A DNA stretch of 64,000 nucleotides from Dactylonectria macrodidyma. Its lineage: Eukaryota; Ascomycota; Sordariomycetes; Hypocreales; Nectriaceae. Where the stretch lies: NCBI GenBank assembly GCA_020744425.1, contig JAGMUV010000025.1:1-64000 (forward strand). Reading direction: 5' to 3'. The notes beneath the pieces are model-generated. The model had not been told where the DNA came from and ran no database searches. It worked only from the letters and a program-made list of their open reading frames with translations. Each line of letters begins with the position of its first letter. Positions within the stretch are counted from its first letter, which is position 1. The translations under genes were made by a program, and so were the position numbers. Positions 13,156 to 24,604 of this stretch are shown here, one piece after another.

Positions 13156-14494
13156 TAATAGATTTTATTATAAAATTCTTCTTATTAAAAGACTTTATAA
13201 ATAGTACTTTTTATAATAGTATTCTTATTATATAAATAGATTTATAAAATTTTCTTATTTTATATTATATTAAGAGTTAATACATATTAAATAGTTTATT
13301 TATCTATTCTTATAAAATATTATTAATATATATAGCTTATTAATAGAAACCCTAAGTAATAAAAGACTATTATTTATATTTAAGTTTTAATAAGCTTTAA
13401 TAACCTAATTAAAAATAAATTACTAATTCATAAAATATTCTAATCTTAAGTTAATAAATAAATAGAATATATAAATTAAATATTTAAATAATATTTATAA
13501 TACTATATTAATTATAATAAAATAATTGAATAAAAAAGTTACTTTTAGTATATTTAAGCTATAATACTATAATTAATAAAAGTACTAAGCTTATATTATA
13601 TTATATTAATTTTAAATTTATATTAAATATATATTAATAATAATATACTAGAATTATTAATTAAAAGTAAATCTAATATTAAATTAATTAAAAAGTCTTT
13701 ATAAAGATATAAAAATAGAATTTAAATTTCTATAAACATAAATAAAAAAATACTATATTAGAAAAGGTCTAAAAAGACTATTCTTTTTAAAAGGGGATAT
13801 AGTCTTATTTATAATAAAAACCCTATTAATAGATAGATTTAATAAAAAACTTAATTATAAATTTATTAGACTTTATAAGCTTTAAAGAAAATCTTAGAAA
13901 ATAATTATAAATTAGACTTAAAATATATATTACTTAGTTTTTTATATCTTACTATTAGAATTAATAGAAAATACTATTCTAATTAATAAAAATAAAGTTA
14001 TAAATAGTAATAAAAGACTTAGAAGAATACTATATTTAAGAAATTTATAATATAAAGAAAATTAAGTGTAAAATAATATATCCTTATAAAGTAAAAGACT
14101 ATTTTAAAAGTAAATATATAATATTTACTAAAGATATTTTATATAAATGCTAAAGAAGAAATAAAGCTAAAATAGTAATAATAAATAGATTTAATAATAT
14201 CTTTAAATAAAATACTCTTAGTAAAGAATAGTACTTAAAAGAAAAGGGAGAATAACTTAATATTATACTTTTTACTTAGCTTCCTCTCTCTTTACTTACG
14301 TAAGCTCTTCTATATTATTAAGTACTATATAATATAGTATTATATATCTTTTTTAAAATTATAGCTTCTTTTATTTTTAAAGATATTTATCTGTATATCT
14401 ATTAATAATAAGATCTTTAGCTAATTTCTAACTTAGACTTAAAGTAAGTATAGTAAGTAATAACTTATATGTATTAAAGAGAGAGATTATAAGT

Positions 14495-15070
14495 ATTGAT
14501 GCGATGTGGCGGGACAGGGGTTAGATAGGGTTGTGGGGACTAGAGACTCAACTCTCTAGGTCTTAGGATTTTTCTAGGGATTTTTAAAAGAATAAGGACG
14601 ATCACGAACGTCAGCTTCAACAGCTAGGGAGGCAGGGAAGCCTCTCAGCTGCGGGATTCGACGGCACTGTTATTTTCTAGACTGTATGACTATCAATTTC
14701 ATTGCGGATTTCCTGCTTTCTATCAGACCTCTTTTAATCCGGCCGAATAAGCCCTTTTCCTGCGGGTCGACCGACCGCGTCCGCGGTCTTCCACCCAAGC
14801 CGGATCTGCCGCTGCAACCTTCATCTTTTCGAGCCTTGCTACAATCCGCAGCGGCGATCCAACCCGATAGAGTGTCTAATTAGACACTTTCCTAGCTATC
14901 TTGAAGAGACCAGCCCGTCATCTTCACCCGCGGTAGTGCTAGAAGCAGCCGCTGCCGACCTCTGCTGGAGGCGGCGAGACGGCGTCAGTCGCGATTAGCC
15001 CCAGTGGCCCCGGAAAGATAGCTAGCCATTTGGGTGTGGTTTCTTCTTCGTCCGCTAAGGTCGTTTCAGT
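14495..15070. other. GC-rich island inside the RIP block
   Basis: About 575 bp of normal composition begins at GATGCGATGTGGCGGGACAG and ends at GCTAAGGTCGTTTCAG. The longest frame is 65 codons (14,686-14,883) with no recognised domain. It may be a fragment of a transposon that moved in recently, or an LTR/UTR type sequence, but I cannot assign it. No sharp terminal repeats are visible. Confidence 0.6.
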
Positions 15071-16258
15071 ATTATAAAAAAGGCTTATTTAAATAGATAT
15101 ATGTAAAATACTAAGATAAATTATCTTTATATAAAGAATAGGTTACTTTAGTCTATTTATAAAAAGAATAAGAATTTTTTATAGTAATTTAATAAGAAAA
15201 AATAACCTTAAAAAAGGCATTATATTACTTAGTTTTTATAATAATAGACTTATATTTCTTAATAATATAGTTAGCTATTCTAAAAAAAGGATAAATAAAG
15301 GAAAAAGGACTTATAAAGAAAAGTTAGATATAAGTATATAAAACTATAAAATCTTAAGAGTAAGAACTAATAAAGAGGAGATATTATATTATAACCTATA
15401 TTAACTAAGCTATAACTTAGTTATATATACTAATAGTACTTTCACTTTTCACTCTAATTATATATAGATTATTTAGAATAGTAAATAATTTAAATAATTT
15501 AGAATTATTAGGATATTAGATAATTCTAATAATCTAACTTATATTATAATTATATAAATACTTAAAAAGTATATATCTAATATAAGTAGCTCCTTAGCTA
15601 TTAATATAACTTAATGACTTTAATCTACTCTAATTATTATATATTATTATATATTAACTATTACTTAATATAATACTATAATTACTATTTAATAAGTATA
15701 ACCTAATTACTTTACTAATATAAACTTTAGTCTATTCTTTAAGAACCTATCTTAAAGCTATTCTATACTCTGTATAGCCTAGCTTATAAATATAACTATT
15801 ATAATACTATTCTAATTAATAATAAATAAAGTTATAAACTAATAATAAAAGACTTAGAAGAATATTATATAAAAGAAATCTATAATATAAAGAAAATTAA
15901 TAAAAAGATAATATACTTTATAAAATAGAAAGACTATTCTAAAAGTAAAAACTTATAATAATTACTAAAAAACCTTAACTATATATAATATTTATTAAAA
16001 GCATACTATATATAAAACTAAAAGTAAGAAACGAAGGATTTAAAGATAAAGCTATAGAATTAAAATTAAAACTACTAAGATTTAAAGAGTTAAGATTAAA
16101 ATTATCTTTAATAATAAAGTATAACTCTTACTATACTTCTTACTTATAATAACTTAACTCCTTTATTAATTTATCTTTTTCTTTAAGACTTTAAATACTT
16201 TTATAATACTCTAATTTATAATGCTTTTTTATATACTTCTTTATTATATAAATATATA
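15071..16258 (+). mobile_element. Degraded retroelement remains with chromodomain trace
   Basis: This stretch is AT-rich and gene-free. Near 15,850-15,975 the plus strand reads LEEYYIKEIYNIKKINKK, then KDYSKSK. This closely parallels the chromodomain tail of the Gypsy relic near 14,010-14,120. The rest is RIP-decayed and not assignable. Confidence 0.5.
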
Positions 16259-16842
16259 ATAACGCTATTAAAACCGCTGTTCGGACTTTTATTTCTACGC
16301 TGCCGCGTTCCTCGTTGCCGCGTTTCTATATAGTCACGTGTTTGCATTGCTTGAGTTGTCATAAAACGAAGGACTCGATTGATTAGTCGACCTAGTTATA
16401 AATAGACTCTTATCCCTCCTCCCTTAGAACTCATCAGTAGAACCTCCCTCCGCCACATCCTTCCATCATTCGTAAGACTCCTGCTCTACTTATATTCCTA
16501 ACTGGCTAAGCGTACTAGCAGCTTTATAGTTAATTCAGTCCTTTTATATATTAATAATAGTTATATTACTTATAACTTATATTATCTACTTTTTATTAAT
16601 ATTAGCTAGTAACTCTAAGAATACTATTTCTTCTAGAGATATTTTAATTATTAGCTTTACTATTAGTTATCTTAAGAAATATTATTTATTTTTAATTTAG
16701 TTTTTAAATTATTAATTACTTTTAAAAAGGCATAGTCTTAAGAATACCTTAGTTTTAAAGATTGCTAAGATAACTTACTTACTATTAGAGAGTTACTAGG
16801 TCTTAATAATTCTAATTTCCTTAAGACTATAATCTACTACTA
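16259..16842 (-). repeat. Repeat sharing the CGCTATTAAAACCGC terminus
   Basis: It begins with a well kept terminus (CGCTATTAAAACCGCTGTTC) and about 200 bp of unmutated sequence with CCTAGTTATAAATAGACTC. Beyond about 16,530 it is AT-rich. That part matches, in reverse, 32,519-32,700, rather than the body of the 1.1-kb family. So two repeat types share one end. It stops at the MITE at 16,843. Confidence 0.55.
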
Positions 16843-17284
16843 ATGTACTTAATAAGTGAGTGAGCTAAACAAACGAGTGAGCCACTTTAAAATTTCCTAG
16901 TATTTATACCTTAAATGAAAATATCTTTAAAATATTCTCTAAAATTAAAACTAAGAGTAAAATAGCTAATATTTTAGAAATAGTTCTATTATATATTAAA
17001 AAATAAATATAAATTCTCTTAAATTTTTTTTAAAAATTACTTAATAAGCTATATTAAAAATGCTTATTCGCACTATATACCTAGCTATTTCTATATAAAG
17101 GAATTTTTTTAAAAATTTAAAAAAATTATTATATAGTTTTCTTTTTAATTAAATAATTAAAAATATTTTTATTTTATTTTTAATAATTAGATAGCTAGTT
17201 TTAAAAATTTAAGGTTTAGCTCTTTTTAGTGTATAGTATTCATAGCTCACTCACTTATTTAGCTCACTTACTTATTAAGTATGT
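16843..17284. mobile_element. MITE, GAGTGAGCC subtype
   Basis: A 442-bp element is flanked by TA. The left end is ATGTACTTAATAAGTGAGTG and the right end TTACTTATTAAGTATGT. Subterminal AAGYGAGYGAGC modules occur twice at each end. They correspond, after RIP changes, to the ends of the pogo-type element at 1947-4201. Confidence 0.8.
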
Positions 17285-18174
17285 TATATATAATAAGTAT
17301 ATTAGTTAAATAAGTATACTAATTACTTACATTTTATACCTTAAATTACAATTTTTAAAAAATTCTTAAAAATCTAAACTATATTTAAAATATCTAAAAC
17401 TTAATATATAATATATATAATAAGCTTATATAATAAATAAGCTTATATAATAAAAATCCCTTTACTTATATCTTCTTTATTTAATTAATTAATTCTTAAC
17501 TATAAAATATATCTAACCCTAATATTAAGAGTAGAATCTTTCTTATACTTTAAGCTCTTTAAAATAATCTGAAATTAAAGCTTTAATACATTATAGAGAT
17601 CTATAAAGTTAGCTATATATTACTATAGTGCTAGTAGAAGGGCATTTAATCCAGACGCAATTAGATCCCTAAATCGCATACGCTATTCGATCTAAAAGAG
17701 TAGATCATTATTCAGTTTATTCTTAATCTAGATTTATAAGGATTCTCCTTATAACTATATAGTATTAAAAAAATAGCTAATTAACTACTTACTAATTATA
17801 ATATATTACTTATTAATAAGTATTAAGCTTTTAACTTTATTAAGTAATATTAAAAACTTAAGATATATTTTTTTTTATAAATATAATTATTAAAGAATTA
17901 TATATAAAGATTTAATTATTATTTATAATTACTTTAGGCTTATAAAGAATATAATTATAAAATATAATATTAATTTCATTAATATTTCTAATTTTAATAA
18001 GATTAGTTTTATAATAAGTATAATTATAAATAGAATAATTATTATAAATATAAATAAATATAAAGATTTAAAATTAGTTTAATTTAGAAATTAAAAATAG
18101 ATTATAATTATTTAAATAATTAATATAAAAAGCTAAATAATCTAACTATTTATTATAATTATAAGCTAATATTA

Positions 18175-19283
18175 TTAAGGTTATAGTCCTTTAGTAGCGC
18201 ACACTCAGAGAGGGGCCAGAGGTTAAACAGTAAAAAAAAACAAAATAACTAATAGTGAATAATAGTGTAAGGGCCTAAAACCCAAGCCTAAGGCAATAGT
18301 AACTCAGAATGACTAGAGTTTCTACTGTATTATAGTGTATGCCTTACTGTCCTAATTAACCCTTCGAGATGCGTTAAGCAGCTAGAAAGCTAGATAGAAA
18401 AGCTAGATAGAAAAGCTAGATAGGAAAGCTAGATAGAAATGCTAGATAGAAAAGCTAGATGTCAGAAGGCAAAATCGTCATACGATAAAAGCCCTGTAAG
18501 GGCTCTGCATTCATCGCATTCCAAGCTCGTCGCAATTCTAAGTCGCAATTTAATTACCGCTTTATAATTATCGTAATTTAACTACTTGCTCGCAATATAA
18601 CCGACTCATAATGACCCCCCCTAACCAAACAAATGACATAATGCGCGATAGCCTGGCGGACCCTTGCTAATACTAGTATATAAGAATCGTCTTATATATA
18701 TACTAGCTAAAAGAATCGAAGAAGATCGAAGCCTGCTTCCTAGGCTATAAAGAGCATCTTGCCTATCTAGCCTAAAACGTATAATAAAGGCTAAGTTCAG
18801 CCGGCCTAGTCATAAGAGGCTTATCTAATTAGTGATCTTTAATTACTATATCTTTTAAGAGAATCTATTCTTATAAGCCTTATTAAATAAGGATATAATC
18901 TGATGGATTAAAATAGAGTAAGTCTTATTAGAAGAATTAGCTTAAAGGGAGAAATAAAAAGAAATAATAACTATTAATAATGCCTTCTTTAATAACCTAA
19001 AGAGCTATAATATATAGGTTATGTAGTTATAGGCCGACATTATACTGATCAATATGCAGCCGAAGGAGTGATGACTGCATTAGAAACCAAGGGAATCCTG
19101 GAACGGTTGAAGGATTTAGCGGAGGAAGGTTCTGTAAGGGAGGAGGGATAAGAGTCTATCTATAACTAGGTCGACCAATCAATCGAGTCCTTCATCTTAA
19201 GATAACTCAAGCAATGCAAACACGTGACTGTACAGAAACGCGGCAGCGCAGAAACAAAAGTCCGAACAGTGGTTTTAATAGCG
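18175..19283 (+). repeat. 1.1-kb repeat, copy F, with 12-bp flanking repeat
   Basis: This is the best kept copy. It runs from the AAGGTTATAGTCC block to GTCCGAACAGTGGTTTTAATAGCG. The 12-bp direct repeat AAGCTAATATTA flanks it exactly (18,163-18,174 and 19,284-19,295). The homologous uninterrupted site near 2,688 (AAATTAATATTA) has it once. This supports a target duplication of roughly 9-12 bp. The GCTAGATAGAAAA array lies at about 18,385-18,460. No coding capacity is seen. Confidence 0.78.
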
Positions 19284-19545
19284 AAGCTAATATTATTTTA
19301 TTAATTAATATTAAAAAAGTAATCGTTTAAGTAATTAAGTTATAATAATTTTAAATAATTAAATTAATAATAAAATAAGTTTTTAATAATTTAAGTATTT
19401 TAATTAATATATAAAGAATTAATTAATTAATTATTATTATCTTTTAATTTTTAATAATATAAAAGTTATTACTTTATTAATTTTAAAAAAAATATTATAA
19501 ATAGAATAATATTATAAATAGAATAATATTATTATATTTTATATA

Positions 19546-21402
19546 ACATGCATGATAAGCATGCCGGTCAAACAAGCTTGCTAGTTAAAAATTATTACCC
19601 TCAATCTAGAAATTAAAATAAATATATAATAAAGCATCTAATCAATTAGAACTAATCGCTATACTCTTCTCTAGATATTGTAATAATTACCTGATATGTT
19701 CTTACGTTATGACCAGTCTTGCCGCATGTTTTATAACGCCTTTCCTTCAGTCGCGCTGACCCTCCTTGACCACGATGTCTCGACGATTCAGCTACTAACT
19801 GTGTATTAACATCATTCTGATTAATTACATCCCTTCCTTTATCTATAGTTATCTTCCTTCCATTCTGTAGGCGGTTTTTGCTCTGCACTGCTTGCTAAGA
19901 GTCTTATTTGCCTGTCGAAGGATCTGGTTCTCAGACTTTAATAATGCTATCTAATGCATTATTGCCTTCGTTCCCTTAGAAAATGACTTAAGCGCGTTAA
20001 TAATAGATACTAGAGAGCTACTCTAGTGCCTTCTGATTCATCTTTTAAAGTATTCAGATTAAGAAGTGGCCTTAAGGACGGTCTTTGGCGTCTTAGGCAC
20101 CTAAGGGTCGGGGAGGCTGGCCTCCTCCTCGACGGGTGTTAGAGTCCGTAGCTATATATTAAGCTTTGATATAACACTTTCCGGGTCTAAAGGAATAAGC
20201 CCGGCCCTTTAAAAACCTCCCTTAATATTACTTTCTATTATAGCGGCTTAGTAAGCAGCATAAAAAGCCAGAAAGAAGTCAGTCTTTAAAATGTAGGTAA
20301 TCGAGCATCTGATTAACTGCTCAATTTCTTAACCATACGCGTTTTTAAGCAGCCTAAAGCACCCTATATTAAGAGGCTAAAGTAGATAAGACGAATGAGG
20401 CAGCATATAAAGCGTAATAATATGGTTTGCTTTATAATATTTCTTAAAGTTAACTAAGTAGTGACTTTCATGCCTATTAAGGATCAGAAGACAATAGCGA
20501 CTAGTTAATCAGGCCTTTATGTACTAGTCAAAGTGCTTAAGCCACTTAAGACCTATCTTATTATCAGTCTAGCTATTTTAAGTCATTATAATAGCCCAAT
20601 TGCTTAGGAGGTTGCTTTCTTAGTACTAGTTAGCAAGGTAATATTAGCCTATAACTATAATAAACGGCTGGATCGCCTAGCCTTCTGCATTAATCGCCTA
20701 GATGATTATAACCCACTCCCAATTTCTAGGCTAGACTGATTTCGGATTTCTACGCCTTTCTACACCTATAATAACTATACTACTTACGATCAGGCCTATT
20801 ATAAAGCCAGTCTTATTAAAGTTATAAATATTAGCGAGAGCAACACTATATTTCGCGATTATATTCTCTACGAGCCTAAACTAATCATAAATAATAGTTA
20901 GATCTTTGCATTTAGCCCTCTAGTAATCATATTTATAAAAAAAACGCGTCTTAAGGTCTGGTTATCGCTTAACGAAGTTTGAAGCCCAGCGCTTGCTGAC
21001 AGGTGATGCGTCGCGGTCAGCGAGCAGTCGGTTAGCCATTTCTTTAATACTACGCAGTCGCGGGGGAAATCCTCGCGAATCTAGGTCGAGAATGAACTGA
21101 ATAATGATCTATTCCTCTAGATTGGATAGTTTACGTGATTTAGGGATCTAATTATAACGAGCAGTAACGCTATTCTCTCAGTCAAAGAGAGTACTATACT
21201 TAACTTAATAGATCTTTGCGGCGCGTCGGAGACTTAATTTTAAGTCATTTCGATAGGCTTGAAGCGCAAGAAGGATATTTGCCTTATTATTTGATTGTAG
21301 TATCTTGAATGGTTGAGAATTGATTGATAAAGTAGGAAGATAAAAGGTTAAGGGATTTTTGACTGGCAAGCTTGTTTGACTGGGCATGCTTATTATGTAT
21401 GT
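19546..21402 (-). mobile_element. pogo/Fot-type transposon, about 1.86 kb
   Basis: The element is flanked by TA and has inverted repeats of about 43 bp (ACATGCATGATAAGCATGCC at the left and its near mirror at the right, each followed by a CAAGCTTGC module). Composition is much closer to normal than around it, so it is a younger arrival. The minus strand carries transposase remnants. Near 21,205-21,320 is NILLALQAYRNDLKLSLRRA, a psq-type helix-turn-helix. Near 19,690-19,760 is a CCHC-type knuckle, CGKTGHNVRTY. The frame between them is broken by many stops. The family usually has a DDE catalytic core in the middle; I could not place it. Confidence 0.8.
19652..21387 (-). pseudogene. pogo-type transposase pseudogene
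   Basis: The N-terminal part (about 21,387-21,205) contains an AYRNDLKLSLRRAAKIY segment typical of psq DNA-binding domains in Fot1/Tan1-like transposases. The C-terminal 78-codon part (19,652-19,888) has a basic stretch and a zinc-knuckle-like CxxCGKTGHNxRTY in which the first Cys is not clear, and ends in REEYSD. Stops and frame breaks separate them, so no protein of normal size (about 500-550 residues) can be made. Confidence 0.72.
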
Positions 21403-21840
21403 TATTATTTATTTATTTTATTTATTTTATTTATTTTATTTATTTTATTTATTTATTTATTTATTTATTTTATTTATTTTATTTATTTTATTTATTTATT
21501 ATTTTATTTATTATTTATTTTATTTATTTTATTATTTAATTTATTTATTTATTTTATTTTATTTATTTTATTATTTTATTTAATTTATTTATTTTATTTT
21601 ATTATTTATTTATTTATTTATATATTATTATTATGTAATTATTTATTTATTTTACTTTTATTAGTCTTATCTTTTACGTTATTTTATGTTATTTATTCTT
21701 TTATTTAATTTTATGTTTATTTATTTAGTTATTTATTTAATTTTATTTATTATTATTTCTTTTAGTTATTTATTATTTAATTATTTTATTTATTTTTATT
21801 TATTTTATTATTGTTAATCTTTTTATATTAACGATTTTAA
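21403..21840 (+). repeat. TTTA/TTTTA low-complexity tract
   Basis: About 440 bp is almost wholly T/A with ATTTATTTTATTT units of 4, 5 and 9 bp. It starts exactly at the right border of the 19,546-21,402 transposon. The collinear region of the sister element (near 2,900-2,990) has only a short version, so the tract expanded locally. Frames through it give only Phe/Ile/Leu/Tyr repeats and are not genes. Confidence 0.85.
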
Positions 21841-22798
21841 ACGCATTAAAAAAGCCTGAATAAGTAAAAAATAATAATTAATTAAATACTTTATAACTTA
21901 TATTTTTAAATGAACTCCGTCTTCTTAGTTTTTTATATTACTTATTAAACTATTATGAATAGTAAGTAATATTAAAAGAGGTTTTAAAGAATTAGACTTA
22001 CTCTTTTAAACTTAGAAATATTATATTAAAGCTTAATATATAATTATAAACTCTAATACTAAATATAAAAAAGGTCAGCCTCTTTAACCCTTAGGTCTTA
22101 AAGACTTTAAAGATAGTACTTAAGGCTAATTTATAATTTAAATACTTTAAAAGATAAATAAGAAAGCATTAAAATAGCTCTTTAGTATCTATCTTTAAAG
22201 TACTTAAGTCATTTTTTAAAAGAATAAAAGTAATAATGCATTAAATAGTATTATTAAAGTCTAAGAACTAGATCCTTTAATAAGTATATAAGACTTAGTA
22301 AGTAGTATAAAGTAAAAAGAACCTACTTATATTAAGGAAGGAAGATAATTATAAATAAGAGAAAGAGTAAGATAGATTAGAGAGATATTAATATATAGAT
22401 AGTAGTTAAATTATTAAGAAGTAATAATTAAAAGAGGTTAGTAATACTAAGAGAAAGGCGCTATAAAACTTATAAAAAGGCTAATTATAATATAAGAATC
22501 TATTAAGCTATAATTAAGACCTTTAGAAAAAGGATAGTGATTTATTTTAATTAATAAAATAGGTTATTATATTTTATTATAATTTTTATTTTATAAGTTA
22601 GTATTTTTATTATATAAGCTTGTTTATTATATAAGCTTATTATATATATTAAGCTAATTATATAATAACTTATATAAAAACTTTTTATAAATTTTACTTA
22701 TTTTTTTTAATAAAGTTATTAAGAAAAAACCTATTCATACTATATACCTTCTTAATTTTATATATAATAAGCTAATTAAAAATTTAAGAAAACTACTA

Positions 22799-23223
22799 AC
22801 GTACTTAATAAGCGAGCGCTGCAGATAAGCGAGCGCTATAGTAAGATTTTCACCTTAAATTATGATTTTAAAAAAAATCTTAAAAATCTAAACTAAGCTT
22901 AAAATAGTTAAGATTTTTAACCTAACTTATTTATAAAATATCTTATTTTAAGAATTTTTTTAAATTATATATATTTATAGCGCTAGTAGTATAAGATTTA
23001 TACTATCTATTTTACTATTTCTATTTATAATTAGTTTAATAATTTTTTAAAAAGTCTAAAAAAAAATACTAGTTTATTAACTTTTTAATTAAATATTAAA
23101 AATTAAATCCTTAAAAATCTTAAAGCTATATAGCCTATTTTAGGAAATTTAAAGTTTAGAGTTTTAAGTATATAGTATAGGTGTAGCGCTCGCTTAATTG
23201 TGGCGCTCGCTTATTAAGTATAT
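22799..23223. mobile_element. MITE, GCGAGCGCT subtype, second copy
   Basis: A 425-bp element is flanked by TA. The left end is ACGTACTTAATAAGCGAGCG, followed by a second AAGCGAGCGCT; the right end is GGCGCTCGCTTATTAAGTAT. It is a close relative of 12,733-13,155. It interrupts the split MITE 17,287-23,382. Confidence 0.85.
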
Positions 23224-24221
23224 TATACTATTTTCTTTTTTTTTAAATATTTAAAAATGATTTTTTTATATTTTTAATAATTATATAGCCTATTTTAAAA
23301 ATCTGATATTATTGCTTTTAGCTGTATAGTATGAGTGTCTGGCAAGCTTGTTTAGCTAGCATGCTTATTATATATATTAAATAAAAAAGCTAAATAAAAA
23401 AGCTAAATATTAGAAAGTAAAATCATTATATAATAAAAGCCTTATAAAAGCTCTATATTTATTATATTCTAAGCTTATTATAATTTTAAATTATAATTTA
23501 ACTTTTATAATTCTAAATTATAATTTAACTCTTTATAATTTTAAATTATAATTTAACTTATTAAAAACTAACTTTTATAATTTAGCTAACTTATAATAAA
23601 TACTATAATAAATATCTAATATAATATACTTTATACTTTTAATAACTTAAGTTTTAATAATTACTATACTATTTCTATATATAATTTAAATATTAAACTT
23701 AATAAGAATATAAAAACCTTTAATAAACTAAAGACTATAATAATAAATTATAGTCTTAAAGAAATTAGAACTATTAAAACTTAGTAACTCTTTAATAGTA
23801 AGTAAGTTATTTTTATAATCTTTAAGATTAAAGTATTCTTAAGACTAACGTATATAATAAGCGAATGTTCTAGACAAGCGAGTGTCTTACTTAGATTTTT
23901 ATCTTAAATCGCGATTTTAAAATAATTCTTAAAAACTCAAACTAACTCTAAAATAGCTATAGTTTTAAATACAGCTTAATTATAATATATATTATCCTTA
24001 TGAACTTTCTTAAGCTATATATACTTATAGTACTAGCAGTATAAGATTCGCACTATCTTTTTACTATTTTTATTTATAATTAGCTTAATAAACTAGTTAG
24101 AAATATAAAGAAAATACTATTATATAAGCCTTTTTCTTAAAAGCTTAAAATTAATTCTTTAGAAATTTACTAATTAAATAGCCCGTTTTAGAAAATCTAA
24201 AATGTGCACTTTTAGCTGTAT

Positions 24222-24604
24222 TATAACGGTCGGGCTTACACTAAGGCTCTAGGGTAAGTCTAAGGCATATAATATTTATAATCAAGTGGATTAAGGACGT
24301 TATAGTAAGTAATATAAGTTACAGTCTAGTAATAGTAAAATAGTAGATTTAATATAACTAAGTATATTAATAGCTAGTAAGGCTATCTTTATAAAAGTGC
24401 TAAATGAATATACTTATATATTAAGGCAGTTCTAATAGATTATAGTTTAGGATTATAATCCATTTCTTAGGATTATAGTTAAGGATCGTAATCTATTATT
24501 AGGATTACGGTTCAGAATCATAATCTAATAGGATTAGTTAGAAATTAGTAGAATGAGTATGCTTTAGTTAATATTATATAGTTTATATAGACCGGACTAT
24601 AATA
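24222..24604 (-). repeat. LTR (3' LTR in coding orientation)
   Basis: This is a direct repeat of 32,079-32,461. On the plus strand it begins TATAACGGTCGGGCTTACAC and ends with GACCGGACTATAATA. On the coding strand the outermost bases are TAT...ATA, which fits an original TGT...ACA changed by RIP. Confidence 0.88.

Larger units (their letters stand above)
8670..14250 (+). mobile_element. Ty3/Gypsy chromovirus relic, split by insertions
   Basis: Plus-strand remains of a Gypsy polyprotein appear in the right order. An RT core (YLINILIF, originally YLDDILIF) is near 9,570-9,600. An RT-RNase H junction (IKAIKD, then SFLKF) is near 9,760-9,840. An RNase H tail (IYKTGLEN.ANIIS) is near 10,750-10,800. 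An integrase segment (NKxIEYI, then YYINYNK) is near 13,440-13,530. A chromodomain-like tail (IYNIKKIKCKI, then VKDYFKSK) is near 14,040-14,120. Stops occur throughout. It is interrupted by MITEs at 10,180 and 12,733 and by a 1.1-kb repeat at 11,172. A purine tract (GAAAAGGGAGA) near 14,240 fits a polypurine tract. Confidence 0.72.
17407..22650 (+). mobile_element. Degraded pogo-type transposon with nested insertions
   Basis: Terminal repeats contain AAGCTTATATAATAAATAAG at about 17,423-17,442 and the reverse at about 22,606-22,640. Internal sequence at 17,460-18,170, 19,290-19,540 and 21,850-22,560 is collinear with the element at 1947-4201. Matching parts include the transposase C-terminus zone near 22,455 (KRRYKTYKKANYNIRIY). 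Interruptions are a 1.1-kb repeat (18,175-19,283), a second pogo-type element (19,546-21,402) and a TTTA expansion (about 21,403-21,840). The transposase is on the plus strand and destroyed by stops. Confidence 0.72.
17287..23382. mobile_element. MITE split by later insertions
   Basis: The three pieces 17,287-17,406, 22,651-22,797 and 23,226-23,382 add up to about 424 bp, the standard size of this family. The left end (AAGTATATTAGTTAAATAAG) is the RIP-decayed form of the right end read in reverse (AAGCATGCTAGCTAAACAAG). The internal blocks follow family order. The first gap is filled by the pogo-type element 17,407-22,650 and the second by the MITE 22,799-23,223. Reconstruction is inferred from matching ends and summed length. 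Confidence 0.65.

Noticed and set aside
14686..14883. 65-codon frame in the GC island
   Set aside because: No recognised domain, and the length is expected by chance in GC-rich DNA.
21376..21708. Open frames rich in Phe, Ile, Leu and Tyr
   Set aside because: They are translations of the TTTA repeat tract and occur in several frames at once.
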